Shown one piece after another: positions 26,580-34,214 of a DNA stretch of 64,000 nt. Each line of letters starts with the position of its first letter. Position 1 is the stretch's first letter. The DNA is from Flavipsychrobacter stenotrophus (GTDB lineage Bacteria; Bacteroidota; Bacteroidia; Chitinophagales; Chitinophagaceae). A model generated the notes under the pieces. It was not told where the DNA came from, searched no databases, and saw only the letters and a list, made by a program, of their open reading frames with translations. Where the stretch lies: NCBI RefSeq assembly GCF_002954265.1, contig NZ_PPSL01000003.1, positions 558,001 through 622,000 of the forward strand. The letters run 5' to 3'. Made by a program: the position numbers and the translations under genes.

Positions 26580-27818
26580 CTAACGATTAAAGGGGTATTC
26601 ATTGATCCAGTGAAAGCCACGGTTGGTAAGCAGAAACGATTTGTCGTCTATCCTTTTTATGACAGCGTATAAGGTAGCACCGTGGTAGCTGCCAGTCATT
26701 GTATAAGTGTTACTGTCGGTCTTATTGTAAGACATGTTTATAGTAAACTGCTTGTCACTGGTCATCTCCAATGTATGGTGCACGGTATCGGCTTTAAACT
26801 TGTACCACGCGGTACTATCATTCATTTTTCTTACTGAGGCATAATCATCGCCAATTATAATGCGCCGCCACCTTACGCTATCTGTGACGACTGCCGCCAG
26901 TGTATCATTATTACAAATGAAGGTCTGCACATCATATGCGCCGGCCATGGGTGTTTTATCCGTCTCACCGTTACCGATCATATCTATGTTGTCGTAGATA
27001 GATAATGCCAGAAATGCCGTGATAAAAATTGCCTTTACAGCCTTGTGGGCAATGTTCCATTTCCTGGTCCGGAATATTGAAACCGATGCTGCGGGTGCTA
27101 CAGGCTTGTTGAAGATGAAGAAGTTGAGAAAGCGGCCGCCATCGGCGGCTATGATGAACAGAGACATGAGCAAGAGGCTGGTAGAAAAGAGCTTTACCGG
27201 CACATCGTAGCAAAAATTGATCATAACGATATTGGTAACAACTGTAGTAGCTATACATGCCCCGAAAAGCCTTGTTCGCCTGAAAAGCAGCAACAGTCCA
27301 CCTATACCCTCAAAGAAACCCATAAAGTAGTTATACGCGTCTGAGTAGCCAAGGAAGGTCCATGCAAGACCCATAGGCGATGAAGACCCATAGGGCTGCA
27401 GGAGCCTGCTAACACCGGGCGCAGGAAACTGCGACTTGAATATCTTGGCAAAGCCGTACTCCATGAGTGCAAAAGCAAGATAGTAGCGGACAATAACCAA
27501 TACCCAATAGTACCCCCTGTTATAGCTTTTGCGTTTGCCGTCGGCTATGCTCCATACTATACATGATGCAAAGGAAAGAACGATAATAAAAAACTCCTCT
27601 ACATAATTGTACGTGGTGTCGCCGCTGCCATTGGGTTTTGCTTCTATTTTATAAGGAATGTGCAGCACAACTCTACCCGTCCAATACACGAGTGAGTCAA
27701 AGAGATTGCCAAGCATCGTCCATGGGAATATATTGGCCAGGAAGAATACCGCAAAGAAACGAAAGAGGATTTTCTCAGTGCGCGTCCAACTGTGGCGTAA
27801 AATGCTTGTGTTATCCAT
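26580..27818 (-). CDS. DoxX-like membrane protein with C-terminal extracytoplasmic domain
   Basis: 412 residues. Around six or seven TM helices span residues about 18-260; a helix block GYYWVLVIVRYYLAFALMEYGFAKIF followed by FLGYSDAYNYFMGFFEGIGGLLLLFRRTRLFGA is the pattern of DoxX-type redox membrane proteins. The last TM helix (AVKAIFITAFLALSIYDNI) leads to a beta-rich domain of about 110 residues (YDVQTFICNNDTLAAVVTD ... WHRFFLLTNRGFHWI-like end). Catalytic function is unknown. It is the last gene of the ECF sigma operon, 26 bases after its neighbour. Confidence 0.7.
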   Translation of the reverse strand: MDNTSILRHSWTRTEKILFRFFAVFFLANIFPWTMLGNLFDSLVYWTGRVVLHIPYKIEAKPNGSGDTTYNYVEEFFIIVLSFASCIVWSIADGKRKSYNRGYYWVLVIVRYYLAFALMEYGFAKIFKSQFPAPGVSRLLQPYGSSSPMGLAWTFLGYSDAYNYFMGFFEGIGGLLLLFRRTRLFGACIATTVVTNIVMINFCYDVPVKLFSTSLLLMSLFIIAADGGRFLNFFIFNKPVAPAASVSIFRTRKWNIAHKAVKAIFITAFLALSIYDNIDMIGNGETDKTPMAGAYDVQTFICNNDTLAAVVTDSVRWRRIIIGDDYASVRKMNDSTAWYKFKADTVHHTLEMTSDKQFTINMSYNKTDSNTYTMTGSYHGATLYAVIKRIDDKSFLLTNRGFHWINEYPFNR

Positions 27819-27844
27819 AGGTAGTACATTTAGGCATTACCAAA

Positions 27845-29080
27845 TTAGAAAATTTTCAGTGTAAAGCCCGGGAATATTTGTTTGAAGTTATCGGTGGCTA
27901 TGAGTTCGGGGGAAAGTGTAACACCGTGAGCCAGCTGCAGATCCAAAAATACTTTCATTGTGGTATTCTTAAAATAGTTACCCTTAGATAGTACCAGATA
28001 GCCCACTCCAAATGTTGTCCTCCTGATCTTCAGTCCCATTAAGTCATTGTCCATTTCCTCGCCCCAGTGCAGATTTACAAAGGCATTAGTGTTGGTAATA
28101 TAATCACCGTTGCTGTTTTTGTCGAAGAAGAAAATGGGTTGGAAATACAGGCCCAGGACATTATGGTTTTTGGACGAACGGTATTTTTTATAGCCAAGCA
28201 GTAATTGCAGGCCAAGGTCGGCGGAAGGTGCGAGGGTATTGCGTATGAGGCCAATGCCCATGTTGAAGTCGGCAGTAAGGTAATCATAGCCGTTATGTTC
28301 CATATCGAGTTCATCCTTTATAACACCATTGTATTGCTTATACTGCACTATTGCCGGACGTGTGATTTTTTTAGCTGTCTCGGAAAGATAGGGGCGATAC
28401 ACTGATGACACAACACCAACATGCCCTCTCTTACCACTTGCCAAAGGTCGTTTCGCTTCTTCCAGGGTGTCTACGATGCGCTTCATTTCTACTTTGTCAG
28501 CAATTATCTGGTCTACATCGGTGTAGTTATTCAGTGTAAATGTGAGCTGTATGCTGTACGGAAATATATTCAGCAATTCTTTGCCGGGGCCTTTCACTTT
28601 TATAAACATAGCTTCTTTCAGTGGCATCTCATTTTCAATAACGATATGCACGGTGTCCTGCTCAATTTTAAGCCTTGATACATCGTTATTCACCTTTACA
28701 AACGATTGCCCCTCGGCCGGGTATTTATTGAACCGTATTTTACGGGTGTTGTTCTTAAGGTTGTATACATAGTCTATGCGTACATTCCTCATATTATTAC
28801 CTTCCAGCGAATCCTTGTAAAAAGCAATGTCTTTCCTGAAGTTCATAAGTATGGAGTCCATGTTTTTCAATAGTGCATAGTCTTCTATCCTGAACAGTTC
28901 CAGCACCATTTTTTTATCCTTGAGCATTACCACATCCTTTATGTGGATATAGCATGGTATGCAAGGGTTGAATGTAGACTCCGTTCTGGACGGCAAGGTG
29001 TGCAAGTCTGTGGTTTGGGCAAAGAGAGTGCCGTGCAGGCTTATAAGTATAAGCGCTGTAGATAAGATCAGTTTGTTCAT
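27845..29080 (-). CDS. Secreted paralogue with C-terminal barrel-like domain, unknown family
   Basis: 411 residues with a signal peptide (TLFAQ-TTDL). Residues about 45-205 are clearly related to the product of the upstream gene: MVLELFRIEDYALLKNMDSI, AFYKDSLEGNNMRNVRIDY and IRFNKYPAEG have direct counterparts there. The C-terminal half (about 240-411) consists of amphipathic strands ending GFTLKIF, compatible with an outer-membrane barrel. No known domain is recognised. Only 3 bases separate it from the paralogue, so the two arose by tandem duplication or by fusion of a barrel to one copy. Confidence 0.7.
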   Translation of the reverse strand: MNKLILSTALILISLHGTLFAQTTDLHTLPSRTESTFNPCIPCYIHIKDVVMLKDKKMVLELFRIEDYALLKNMDSILMNFRKDIAFYKDSLEGNNMRNVRIDYVYNLKNNTRKIRFNKYPAEGQSFVKVNNDVSRLKIEQDTVHIVIENEMPLKEAMFIKVKGPGKELLNIFPYSIQLTFTLNNYTDVDQIIADKVEMKRIVDTLEEAKRPLASGKRGHVGVVSSVYRPYLSETAKKITRPAIVQYKQYNGVIKDELDMEHNGYDYLTADFNMGIGLIRNTLAPSADLGLQLLLGYKKYRSSKNHNVLGLYFQPIFFFDKNSNGDYITNTNAFVNLHWGEEMDNDLMGLKIRRTTFGVGYLVLSKGNYFKNTTMKVFLDLQLAHGVTLSPELIATDNFKQIFPGFTLKIF

Positions 29081-29083
29081 TGG

Positions 29084-29860
29084 TTATTGTTTTTGAGTGT
29101 GACTGGTGTCTGTTTTTGTAGCGGGATGTTCGAGGTATTTCTTCATGAATTTGCTTTCCCATTTGCTAACAACGGGTGGCGTGTCTTCGCGCTTTACGGT
29201 CATTGTTTTGTAGGCTGTGTAAGGCATGTATTCTACTTCCGTATGGTGCTGGCTAAGGTGGGGGCTGTATATTTCGGGTAGTGTTGCTTTGGCCAATGTG
29301 TCGATCGTATGCTTCAACATACCCTTATCTTGCAGCAGCGTATAAAGGTTGTTATAGTTGTTCATGAGAAAGGTAACCTGAACGGGATAGTCGTATAGAT
29401 ACATTTTGCTGCTATGGTCGTGTAGTGGTTTGCGAAAGATGATGCGGAAGGTGTCGCGGGCTATTTTCATACGCGCCATCTTGCCATTTTGTTTTACATA
29501 AATATCGCCATCGGGGTTATACTTTTTAAAACGCATTATGGTGTTGTCGCTTCCCAGTTTTATGTCGTAATCTATTCTTACATTCTGTAACTCTGTAAAT
29601 GAATCTTTGTAGAATGCCGCATCAGCAAGGGCTTCACGGAGAATGGAATCGATGTCGCTGAGCATGGTATAGTCAGTAATGTCCGTCATTTCGATCACCA
29701 TCTTTTCATGGTCGTGAAGATAAATGGTATGTGTATGGTAGATGGATGCTTCCGGGATCCGGAAGGTGGTTTCTCTATGCGCATTGATGTAATCGGCAAA
29801 AGTCTGCGCGTAGGTAGTAGAGATGCCTAACAGGGCAATCAACAACAATAGTTTTCTCAT
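29084..29860 (-). CDS. Secreted protein, paralogue of the adjacent gene without the barrel
   Basis: 258 residues with a signal peptide (TTYAQ-TFAD). Its core MVIEMTDITDYTMLSDIDSI ... AAFYKDSFTELQNVRIDYDI ... MRFKKYNPDGDIYVKQNGKMARMKI matches the first half of the neighbour at 27845. The C-terminal 60 residues are different and polar, ending in TDTSHTQKQ. Function is unknown. It lies 10 bases after the anti-sigma-like gene, so it belongs to the sigma operon and is a likely effector or target of that envelope response. Confidence 0.7.
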   Translation of the reverse strand: MRKLLLLIALLGISTTYAQTFADYINAHRETTFRIPEASIYHTHTIYLHDHEKMVIEMTDITDYTMLSDIDSILREALADAAFYKDSFTELQNVRIDYDIKLGSDNTIMRFKKYNPDGDIYVKQNGKMARMKIARDTFRIIFRKPLHDHSSKMYLYDYPVQVTFLMNNYNNLYTLLQDKGMLKHTIDTLAKATLPEIYSPHLSQHHTEVEYMPYTAYKTMTVKREDTPPVVSKWESKFMKKYLEHPATKTDTSHTQKQ

Positions 29861-29870
29861 TAGTCTGGTT

Positions 29871-30638
29871 TTAGTTGGACAGGTTAATTTTAAATAAGGT
29901 ACGTGGCTGGTCGTTAGGTTGGCGGTCTGCAGGGCGGCGGAAGAGCGGGAAATGAACGGCTGTATTGTTTTGCATCTCCCGGAGATAATCGTCCTGGTTT
30001 ATGGGTTTCATGAGGTTGTTGATGTGTATCACTTTCATCTTAAACATAACGTGCGGATGCGGAATGTCTTTGTCTGCAAATTCATAAACGGGTGCCTGCT
30101 CTTTGCCAAGTTCATTGATGTGTACCACCTTCATAACAGGCCCGGGAGTGGGTGCGGGAGTCGGTACAAAATCGGTTGTTGGTTGTGGTATCTGTACGAG
30201 TGGGTCCGGCGATATGGGTTGGGGTGCCGATGATTTTATATGATGGGGTTTTACAGGGGCTGAGGCGATTGAGGTTTGGGAGTGGAAGCTGTCAGTTATA
30301 GATCTATGGTCCTGCCCGATGCTGATGTCGTGGTTCGAGGGGCTCACCATGACATCAGAACGGTTACTGTCGCGGTTTGGGAGCGTCGCTATAACATCAG
30401 GTGAGGTATTGTTTTGTTTTGGTTGCAGGTACATGATAGCTATGGTGATAATAGCCAATGCCAGTGCAGCAGCTACTGCAAGTCGAAATACAGGGAATGG
30501 CTTGCGAGTGGGTTTTGCATCCAGCCGGGCCTGTAGTTTATCCCATGCGTCTTCGTGGCCAAACACTATACCTGCCTGCAGTGTGGTGAGTGACTCTATC
30601 TTTTGTTTTACCTGTTCTTCTGTGGTGTTACTGTTCAT
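29871..30638 (-). CDS. Anti-sigma-factor-like membrane protein
   Basis: 255 residues. A cytoplasmic N-terminus of about 45 residues (TEEQVKQKIESLTTLQAGIVFGHEDAWDKLQARLDAKP) precedes one TM helix (about 50-70, FRLAVAAALALAIITIAIMYL), then a Pro/Asp/His-rich periplasmic part. It overlaps the ECF sigma gene by 11 bases, the usual arrangement of a sigma factor and its membrane-bound anti-sigma factor. It lacks a recognisable FecR domain. Two tandem copies of an interspersed palindromic DNA repeat lie inside the coding sequence and encode PDVIATLPNRDSN and SDVMVSPSNHDIS just after the membrane helix. Confidence 0.65.
   Translation of the reverse strand: MNSNTTEEQVKQKIESLTTLQAGIVFGHEDAWDKLQARLDAKPTRKPFPVFRLAVAAALALAIITIAIMYLQPKQNNTSPDVIATLPNRDSNRSDVMVSPSNHDISIGQDHRSITDSFHSQTSIASAPVKPHHIKSSAPQPISPDPLVQIPQPTTDFVPTPAPTPGPVMKVVHINELGKEQAPVYEFADKDIPHPHVMFKMKVIHINNLMKPINQDDYLREMQNNTAVHFPLFRRPADRQPNDQPRTLFKINLSN
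30322..30400. repeat. Two tandem GTCGTGG-type repeats inside the anti-sigma-like gene
   Basis: CTGATGTCGTGG ... CCATGACATCAG (30322-30358) is a close copy of 20633-20668. A second, degenerate copy at 30367-30400 keeps 23 of 32 positions. Both are translated in frame on the minus strand as related 13-residue peptides. Confidence 0.6.
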
Positions 30639-31170
30639 AGTAGCATCCGTTTTGTTTGATCAGCTGCTGCAATATCGCCCGCCCCTTGTTTAACTGTGAT
30701 TTTGATGTGCCCTCTGTAATGCCCAGCATAGTGGCGATCTCTTTATGTCCGTAACCCTCTATAGCAAAGAGGTTGAAGACAGTGCGGTAACCATCGGGCA
30801 GGGCAGTGACCATCTTTAAAATCTCGCCTGCATTTATGTTGTTTAGCGAGCCTCCATCTACCGGTATTTCTCCTGCATATTCCTCTTCTACCAGCCGTAG
30901 CGCGCCTTTCTTACGCAAGAACATCAGGCATTCGTTGACCATGATCTTTTTAAGCCATGCCACCAGGCTACCCTTGCCCGAGTATACAAACCGATCTATA
31001 GAGCGGAAGAAGCTAAAGAAGCCATTGAGCATGAGTTCTTCGGCATCGGGGAGGTTTTTTACGTACCGCACACATACCATGAGCATACCATCGGAGTAGG
31101 CATCGTACAGGAACTTTTGTGAGATCCTGTCTTGTTTTTTACATCCTTGTATGGCCTTTTCTTCGGTCAT
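30628..31170 (-). CDS. ECF-type RNA polymerase sigma factor
   Basis: 180 residues. Region 2 is seen in QKFLYDAYSDGMLMVCVRYVKNLPDAEELMLNGFFSFFRSIDRF (about 18-62), region 2.4-like SLVAWLKKIMVNECLMFLRKK, and region 4 in LPDGYRTVFNLFAIEGYGHKEIATMLGITEGTSKSQLNKGRAIL. It directs RNA polymerase to a small regulon; first gene of a five-gene minus-strand operon with its anti-sigma partner. Start at 31170 gives the normal ECF length. Confidence 0.9.
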   Translation of the reverse strand: MTEEKAIQGCKKQDRISQKFLYDAYSDGMLMVCVRYVKNLPDAEELMLNGFFSFFRSIDRFVYSGKGSLVAWLKKIMVNECLMFLRKKGALRLVEEEYAGEIPVDGGSLNNINAGEILKMVTALPDGYRTVFNLFAIEGYGHKEIATMLGITEGTSKSQLNKGRAILQQLIKQNGCYYEQ

Positions 31171-31270
31171 GTAAAGTGGTGTGTTGGTGTGGTTGTGTAT
31201 AGTAAGATATGCAGAAGGGAGGGAAAAGGTTGCCCGGACAACTAAAAATTGTTGTAAAGAGTTGATTTAG

Positions 31271-31301
31271 TTGGTGTGTTTTGTAAATGTTCCTATATTT
31301 G
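31271..31301 (+). promoter_or_regulatory. Promoter of tRNA-Leu
   Basis: TTG at 31271-31273 and TATATTTG at 31294-31301 (perfect TAnnTTTG) are 20 bases apart. Transcription would begin near 31308, 35 bases before the tRNA. Confidence 0.65.
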
Positions 31302-31342
31302 CACTCCCTGAAACACAAAGTCAAGGTAACAATATCATAACT

Positions 31343-31426
31343 GCCCAGGTGGCGAAATTGGTAGACGCACTGTGTTCAGGTCGCAGCGTCGGTAACGATG
31401 TGCTGGTTCGAATCCAGTCCTGGGCA
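31343..31426 (+). tRNA. tRNA-Leu (anticodon CAG)
   Basis: An 84-base gene with acceptor arms GCCCAGG / CCTGGGC. The D arm holds GGCGAAATTGGTAGACGC, the anticodon stem CTGTG/CGCAG has loop TTCAGGT (anticodon CAG at 31377-31379), and the T loop is GGTTCGAATCC after a long variable arm, as expected for leucine. The 3' CCA is not encoded. Its 3' end is the integration site of the island to the right. Confidence 0.96.
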
Positions 31427-31429
31427 CAA
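31415..31429. repeat. attL: 15-base core at the tRNA 3' end
   Basis: CAGTCCTGGGCACAA spans the last 12 bases of tRNA-Leu and is repeated exactly at 43971-43985. Confidence 0.85.
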
Positions 31430-31441
31430 CACTAAATCTTT

Positions 31442-31476
31442 AAACCCCTGTAAACAAAGCGTTTCAGGGGTTTTTT
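31442..31476 (+). terminator. Element-borne terminator for tRNA-Leu
   Basis: AAACCCCTG (31442-31450) and CAGGGGTTT (31465-31473) pair, with inner AAAC/GTTT, followed by a T6 run. It sits just inside the island and replaces the host terminator now stranded at 43984. Confidence 0.85.
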
Positions 31477-31484
31477 GTTTGAAC

Positions 31485-31616
31485 GTGTACCTGAATTGTA
31501 CCCAATCTCCTTTTTTATACTCCTTTTTACCTGTTTCTACTTTAGTAGATTTCGATTAAAATTTATCTTCAAAGAACTGTTTATAAGGCTTACTACAAAC
31601 TTACAACGTGTACCCA
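31485..31616. repeat. Left candidate integrase arm sites (GTACC repeats)
   Basis: GTACC at 31487 and 31498, 11 bases apart, and GTACCC at 31610. The same paired motif occurs at the right end. The remaining part of the 31430-31890 end region is AT-rich with no gene. Confidence 0.5.
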
Positions 31617-31890
31617 GATTTTACATGACATAGTATCAAATATTTTGATTATTTGGCTTTGCGTGATTTTCCACATTGGCAATTATGCTGGAATATGCAC
31701 GATTGAGTGTGCATTTATGGGCTATCGTGTAATCAATGGCAGTAGTTTGCAAAAGTAAACCTACTTGTAAGTTCCAGTAGGATGTTTGCAACCATATATA
31801 GCAGGAGTTTTAGCCTCATTAAGAATAGCTTTTGTGTTGTTGCTGGTATAGTTGTCGCTTAAACACTTTAAGTCGTTATTTGACCTTAAT

Positions 31891-32376
31891 TTACAGGCTA
31901 TTGCAAATAGTCTTCCCATTAAATTCAAGTAGCATTCTATTTTGTTCAAGGTATGTAAAAATATCCCACTCATTTTTAAACCTACCTTTTTGTTTATAAA
32001 CCCAGTCTTCAAATATCTGATCCATAAGTAAGTGCTTTTCAGCTATGTTGCAAACTTGCCTTATACCATTGGGCAAATCATCATACAGCATACTTCCATT
32101 GTATTCATTTAAAATATCAACGTGTAGCATTGGGAAATGAAGACTATACCAGTTTTCGTATTTGGGTTGATAGGACGGTTGTAATTCAGTTGTCAATTGC
32201 ATTATGCGTCCGTAACGTGTATCTATTGTACGGCAACGCTTATAATCATCGTATCTGTCGGTATTCCCCGAAGCCATGTTATGCAATATCCAACCTCCTT
32301 TTACCAAATCTTCACTTGCGTTTAAATGTTGGTAGAATTTATAGCGTATATCATTATTGCTTTTGTGCTGATTCAT
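31891..32376 (-). CDS. Hypothetical protein
   Basis: 161 residues, no signal peptide or TM segment. Notable for many Tyr, Asn and Trp residues (KYENWYSLHFPMLHVDILNEYNG, QIFEDWVYKQKGRFKNEWDIFTYLEQNRMLLEFNGK). No family recognised. It overlaps the upstream lipoprotein gene by 23 bases and is the last gene of the four-gene minus operon of the island. Confidence 0.6.
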   Translation of the reverse strand: MNQHKSNNDIRYKFYQHLNASEDLVKGGWILHNMASGNTDRYDDYKRCRTIDTRYGRIMQLTTELQPSYQPKYENWYSLHFPMLHVDILNEYNGSMLYDDLPNGIRQVCNIAEKHLLMDQIFEDWVYKQKGRFKNEWDIFTYLEQNRMLLEFNGKTICNSL

Positions 32377-32806
32377 CTTTTATGATTTTAGCACTATCTG
32401 CCTGCTTAATTAGTAGGTCTAAGTTTTCTGCTGTAAAAGGTACTGGTAGATTATTCCATGTTGGCGGCTTGGTTATGTATTCACCATTTTTTAAATCAAC
32501 TGAGTATACAGCCCAGCCCTTTCCTTCAAATTTTTTTATTTTCAAATATAGGATGCCCTCAGTTTCACCTCGTTTAACTGCGTGGCTTGATGTGTCTTTT
32601 AAATTGACCGACACTTCTACTTCATTGTTATTGTTTTCTGGAATATTATAGTTTACGGCATAAAACGAATTATTGCCCGCTGCAACATTTTTGAGTTCAC
32701 AAAATGTAACGAATTTCTCTGCTAATATCTTGATATCACCCGCATCATTTTTGCATGACGCTAATAATAGAGCACAGAATATCGCTGCTTGTTTAATGGA
32801 TTTCAT
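32354..32806 (-). CDS. Lipoprotein of unknown function
   Basis: 150 residues. The signal peptide ends in the lipobox CALLLASCKND. The mature domain is beta-rich (NNEVEVSVNLKDTSSHAVKRGETEGILYLKIKKFEGKGWAVYSVDLKNGEY) and could be a small Cu-free immunoglobulin-like or cystatin-like fold, but no family is recognised. Ends in a charged helix. It overlaps the next gene and follows the TM protein by 43 bases. Confidence 0.65.
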   Translation of the reverse strand: MKSIKQAAIFCALLLASCKNDAGDIKILAEKFVTFCELKNVAAGNNSFYAVNYNIPENNNNEVEVSVNLKDTSSHAVKRGETEGILYLKIKKFEGKGWAVYSVDLKNGEYITKPPTWNNLPVPFTAENLDLLIKQADSAKIIKDESAQKQ

Positions 32807-32849
32807 TGTGGTTTATTTAAACTTGATTTAAGTAAAAGATTTGCTATAA

Positions 32850-33575
32850 TTAATCACCTATTACACCGCCAAACCGCCACTGGAAATTTTCATATTCAAA
32901 ATACAAATCACCATATTCACCTTTACCAGTAACCCTTCCAACATGCCCCTTTTGCCATTCCTCATTTTTCATTTTGCCATTCAATGTTTTCTTGAAGTCC
33001 TGTAAGGTTGTGTCGTTAACAAATACGAGATTATTAAGCCATTCTTTAATTGTTTCCCCACCGCCACCATCAGAGAAATTTGGTGATGTTAAGCTGCTTA
33101 TTTTGGCTATGTTTTTTGAATTTACCGCATCCTTAAAGTCTACAAGGAAGGAGTTCCATTGTCCATCTGCATTATCGCTATTATCGACTGTTTTGGTGGA
33201 ATTTAAAGAGGGTGCTGGTATAATGGTATAATTAGCGGTATCAGCTGTTTGAACCTTTGCGTTAGCAGAACCTTTTATCATATAATATGCACCACCAGCT
33301 ATCAGGAAAATAACCCCCACAGCAATAATGATTGTAGGTATTCTTTTTACTGGCACTTCTTTATTTTTAATATTAGAGTCCCCAATAGGCTGTGCAGTTA
33401 AAAAAATTTGCTTGTCGCCATCCCTTACTTTGTACTTATCGAATACGCTCCTTATCAGTTCTACTTCATTTCCTTTGTATTTTAATATTAAGTCTGGTAT
33501 TGTGGTTAATCTTTCAGGGCTGTACTTCTCATAAACAGCACGTAATACCTGTTCTGCCTGTTTAGAGGTCATCAT
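32850..33575 (-). CDS. Single-span membrane protein of unknown function
   Basis: 241 residues. The N-terminal 75 residues (KQAEQVLRAVYEKYSPERLTTIPDLILKYKGNEVELIRSVFDKY) are cytosolic and helical. One TM helix (IPTIIIAVGVIFLIAGGAYYMI, about 79-100) is followed by a Ser/Thr/Asn-rich linker and a C-terminal domain (about 135-241) facing outward. The C-terminal part resembles a small NTF2- or DUF4878-like fold in general pattern only. It overlaps the small membrane gene upstream by 14 bases, so translation may be coupled. Confidence 0.6.
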   Translation of the reverse strand: MMTSKQAEQVLRAVYEKYSPERLTTIPDLILKYKGNEVELIRSVFDKYKVRDGDKQIFLTAQPIGDSNIKNKEVPVKRIPTIIIAVGVIFLIAGGAYYMIKGSANAKVQTADTANYTIIPAPSLNSTKTVDNSDNADGQWNSFLVDFKDAVNSKNIAKISSLTSPNFSDGGGGETIKEWLNNLVFVNDTTLQDFKKTLNGKMKNEEWQKGHVGRVTGKGEYGDLYFEYENFQWRFGGVIGD

Positions 33576-33789
33576 AATTTATGTTTTTTTGTTGTAAGAG
33601 AGAAAGTATTTGCTTCTTAAATTTTTCGTTTGCGATATCTTTTGAAAATGCTGTAAGGATAAGACCACACAACGGAGAGAGCAGTAATGATGCGAATAGC
33701 GCACCCAAAAACCCAATTTCTCTTTTAGTACCAGCAACACCAATTACTACGCTTACAACAAGCCATAGGGGGATGATTATTAATTCCAT
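33562..33789 (-). CDS. Small two-helix membrane protein
   Basis: 75 residues from ATG at 33789 (MELIIIPLWLVVSVVIGVAG). Two TM helices (about 2-19 and 27-47) flank a KREIG loop; the tail FKKQILSLLQQKNINYDDL is cytosolic. A longer reading from TTG at 33846 starts within the palindromic operator and is rejected. First gene of the four-gene minus operon divergent from the XRE regulator. Confidence 0.6.
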   Translation of the reverse strand: MELIIIPLWLVVSVVIGVAGTKREIGFLGALFASLLLSPLCGLILTAFSKDIANEKFKKQILSLLQQKNINYDDL

Positions 33790-33826
33790 ATCCTGATTTA
33801 TGTTTAAAATCTTACACAATATAAAA

Positions 33827-33845
33827 TGCTTAGCATTGCTAAGCA
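33827..33845. promoter_or_regulatory. Palindromic operator in the divergent promoter region
   Basis: TGCTTAGC-ATT-GCTAAGCA, a perfect dyad with 8-base arms and a 3-base centre. It lies 38 bases upstream of the membrane operon ATG (33789) and 35 bases upstream of the XRE regulator ATG (33880), the expected place for autoregulation. Confidence 0.65.
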
Positions 33846-33879
33846 AGATAAATTTTAGTATTCGCTTCTTTGCTATGAA

Positions 33880-34140
33880 ATGGGTAAGGCGAAGAAATCA
33901 TTTTTTGAAATTGCAGTAGCTGACAAAGTTGCTGAAATTCGCCGTGCAAAGGGTCTTTCTCAAAGCGACCTCGCAACCATTCTTGATGTTACACGTGGGT
34001 TTATCGGTCAAGTCGAAACTCCGAGTAGTAGGAGTGCATATAGCGTAGATCATCTAAATCGCCTTGCATACGACTTAGGGTGTTCAGTTCATGACTTATT
34101 ACCTGCTGATCCAATTGTTGAAAGTAGCTGGGATAAATAG
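33880..34140 (+). CDS. XRE-family helix-turn-helix regulator
   Basis: 86 residues. The Cro/cI-like domain is VAEIRRAKGLSQSDLATILDVTRGFIGQVETPSSRSAYSVDHLNRLAYDLGCSVHDLL (about 15-72); the recognition helix is TRGFIGQVE. Short, so it is a DNA-binding protein without effector domain. It faces the four-gene membrane operon across the perfect dyad at 33827 and precedes the large nuclease-like gene by 74 bases. Probable repressor of the divergent operon, of itself and perhaps of the module to its right. Confidence 0.9.
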   Translation: MGKAKKSFFEIAVADKVAEIRRAKGLSQSDLATILDVTRGFIGQVETPSSRSAYSVDHLNRLAYDLGCSVHDLLPADPIVESSWDK

Positions 34141-34214
34141 CTGCATAGGTACGTTTGAGTTTAATTGTGGTTGCAATAAATATTCTATCTTGTAGGTATT
34201 AACCTATAATAACG

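Noticed and set aside
31761-32012. 83-residue minus-strand ORF at the island's left end
   Set aside because: Overlaps the 161-residue gene in another frame and has atypical composition.
33790-33846. TTG start of the small island membrane protein
   Set aside because: It reads through the operator dyad; ATG 33789 starts directly at the TM helix.
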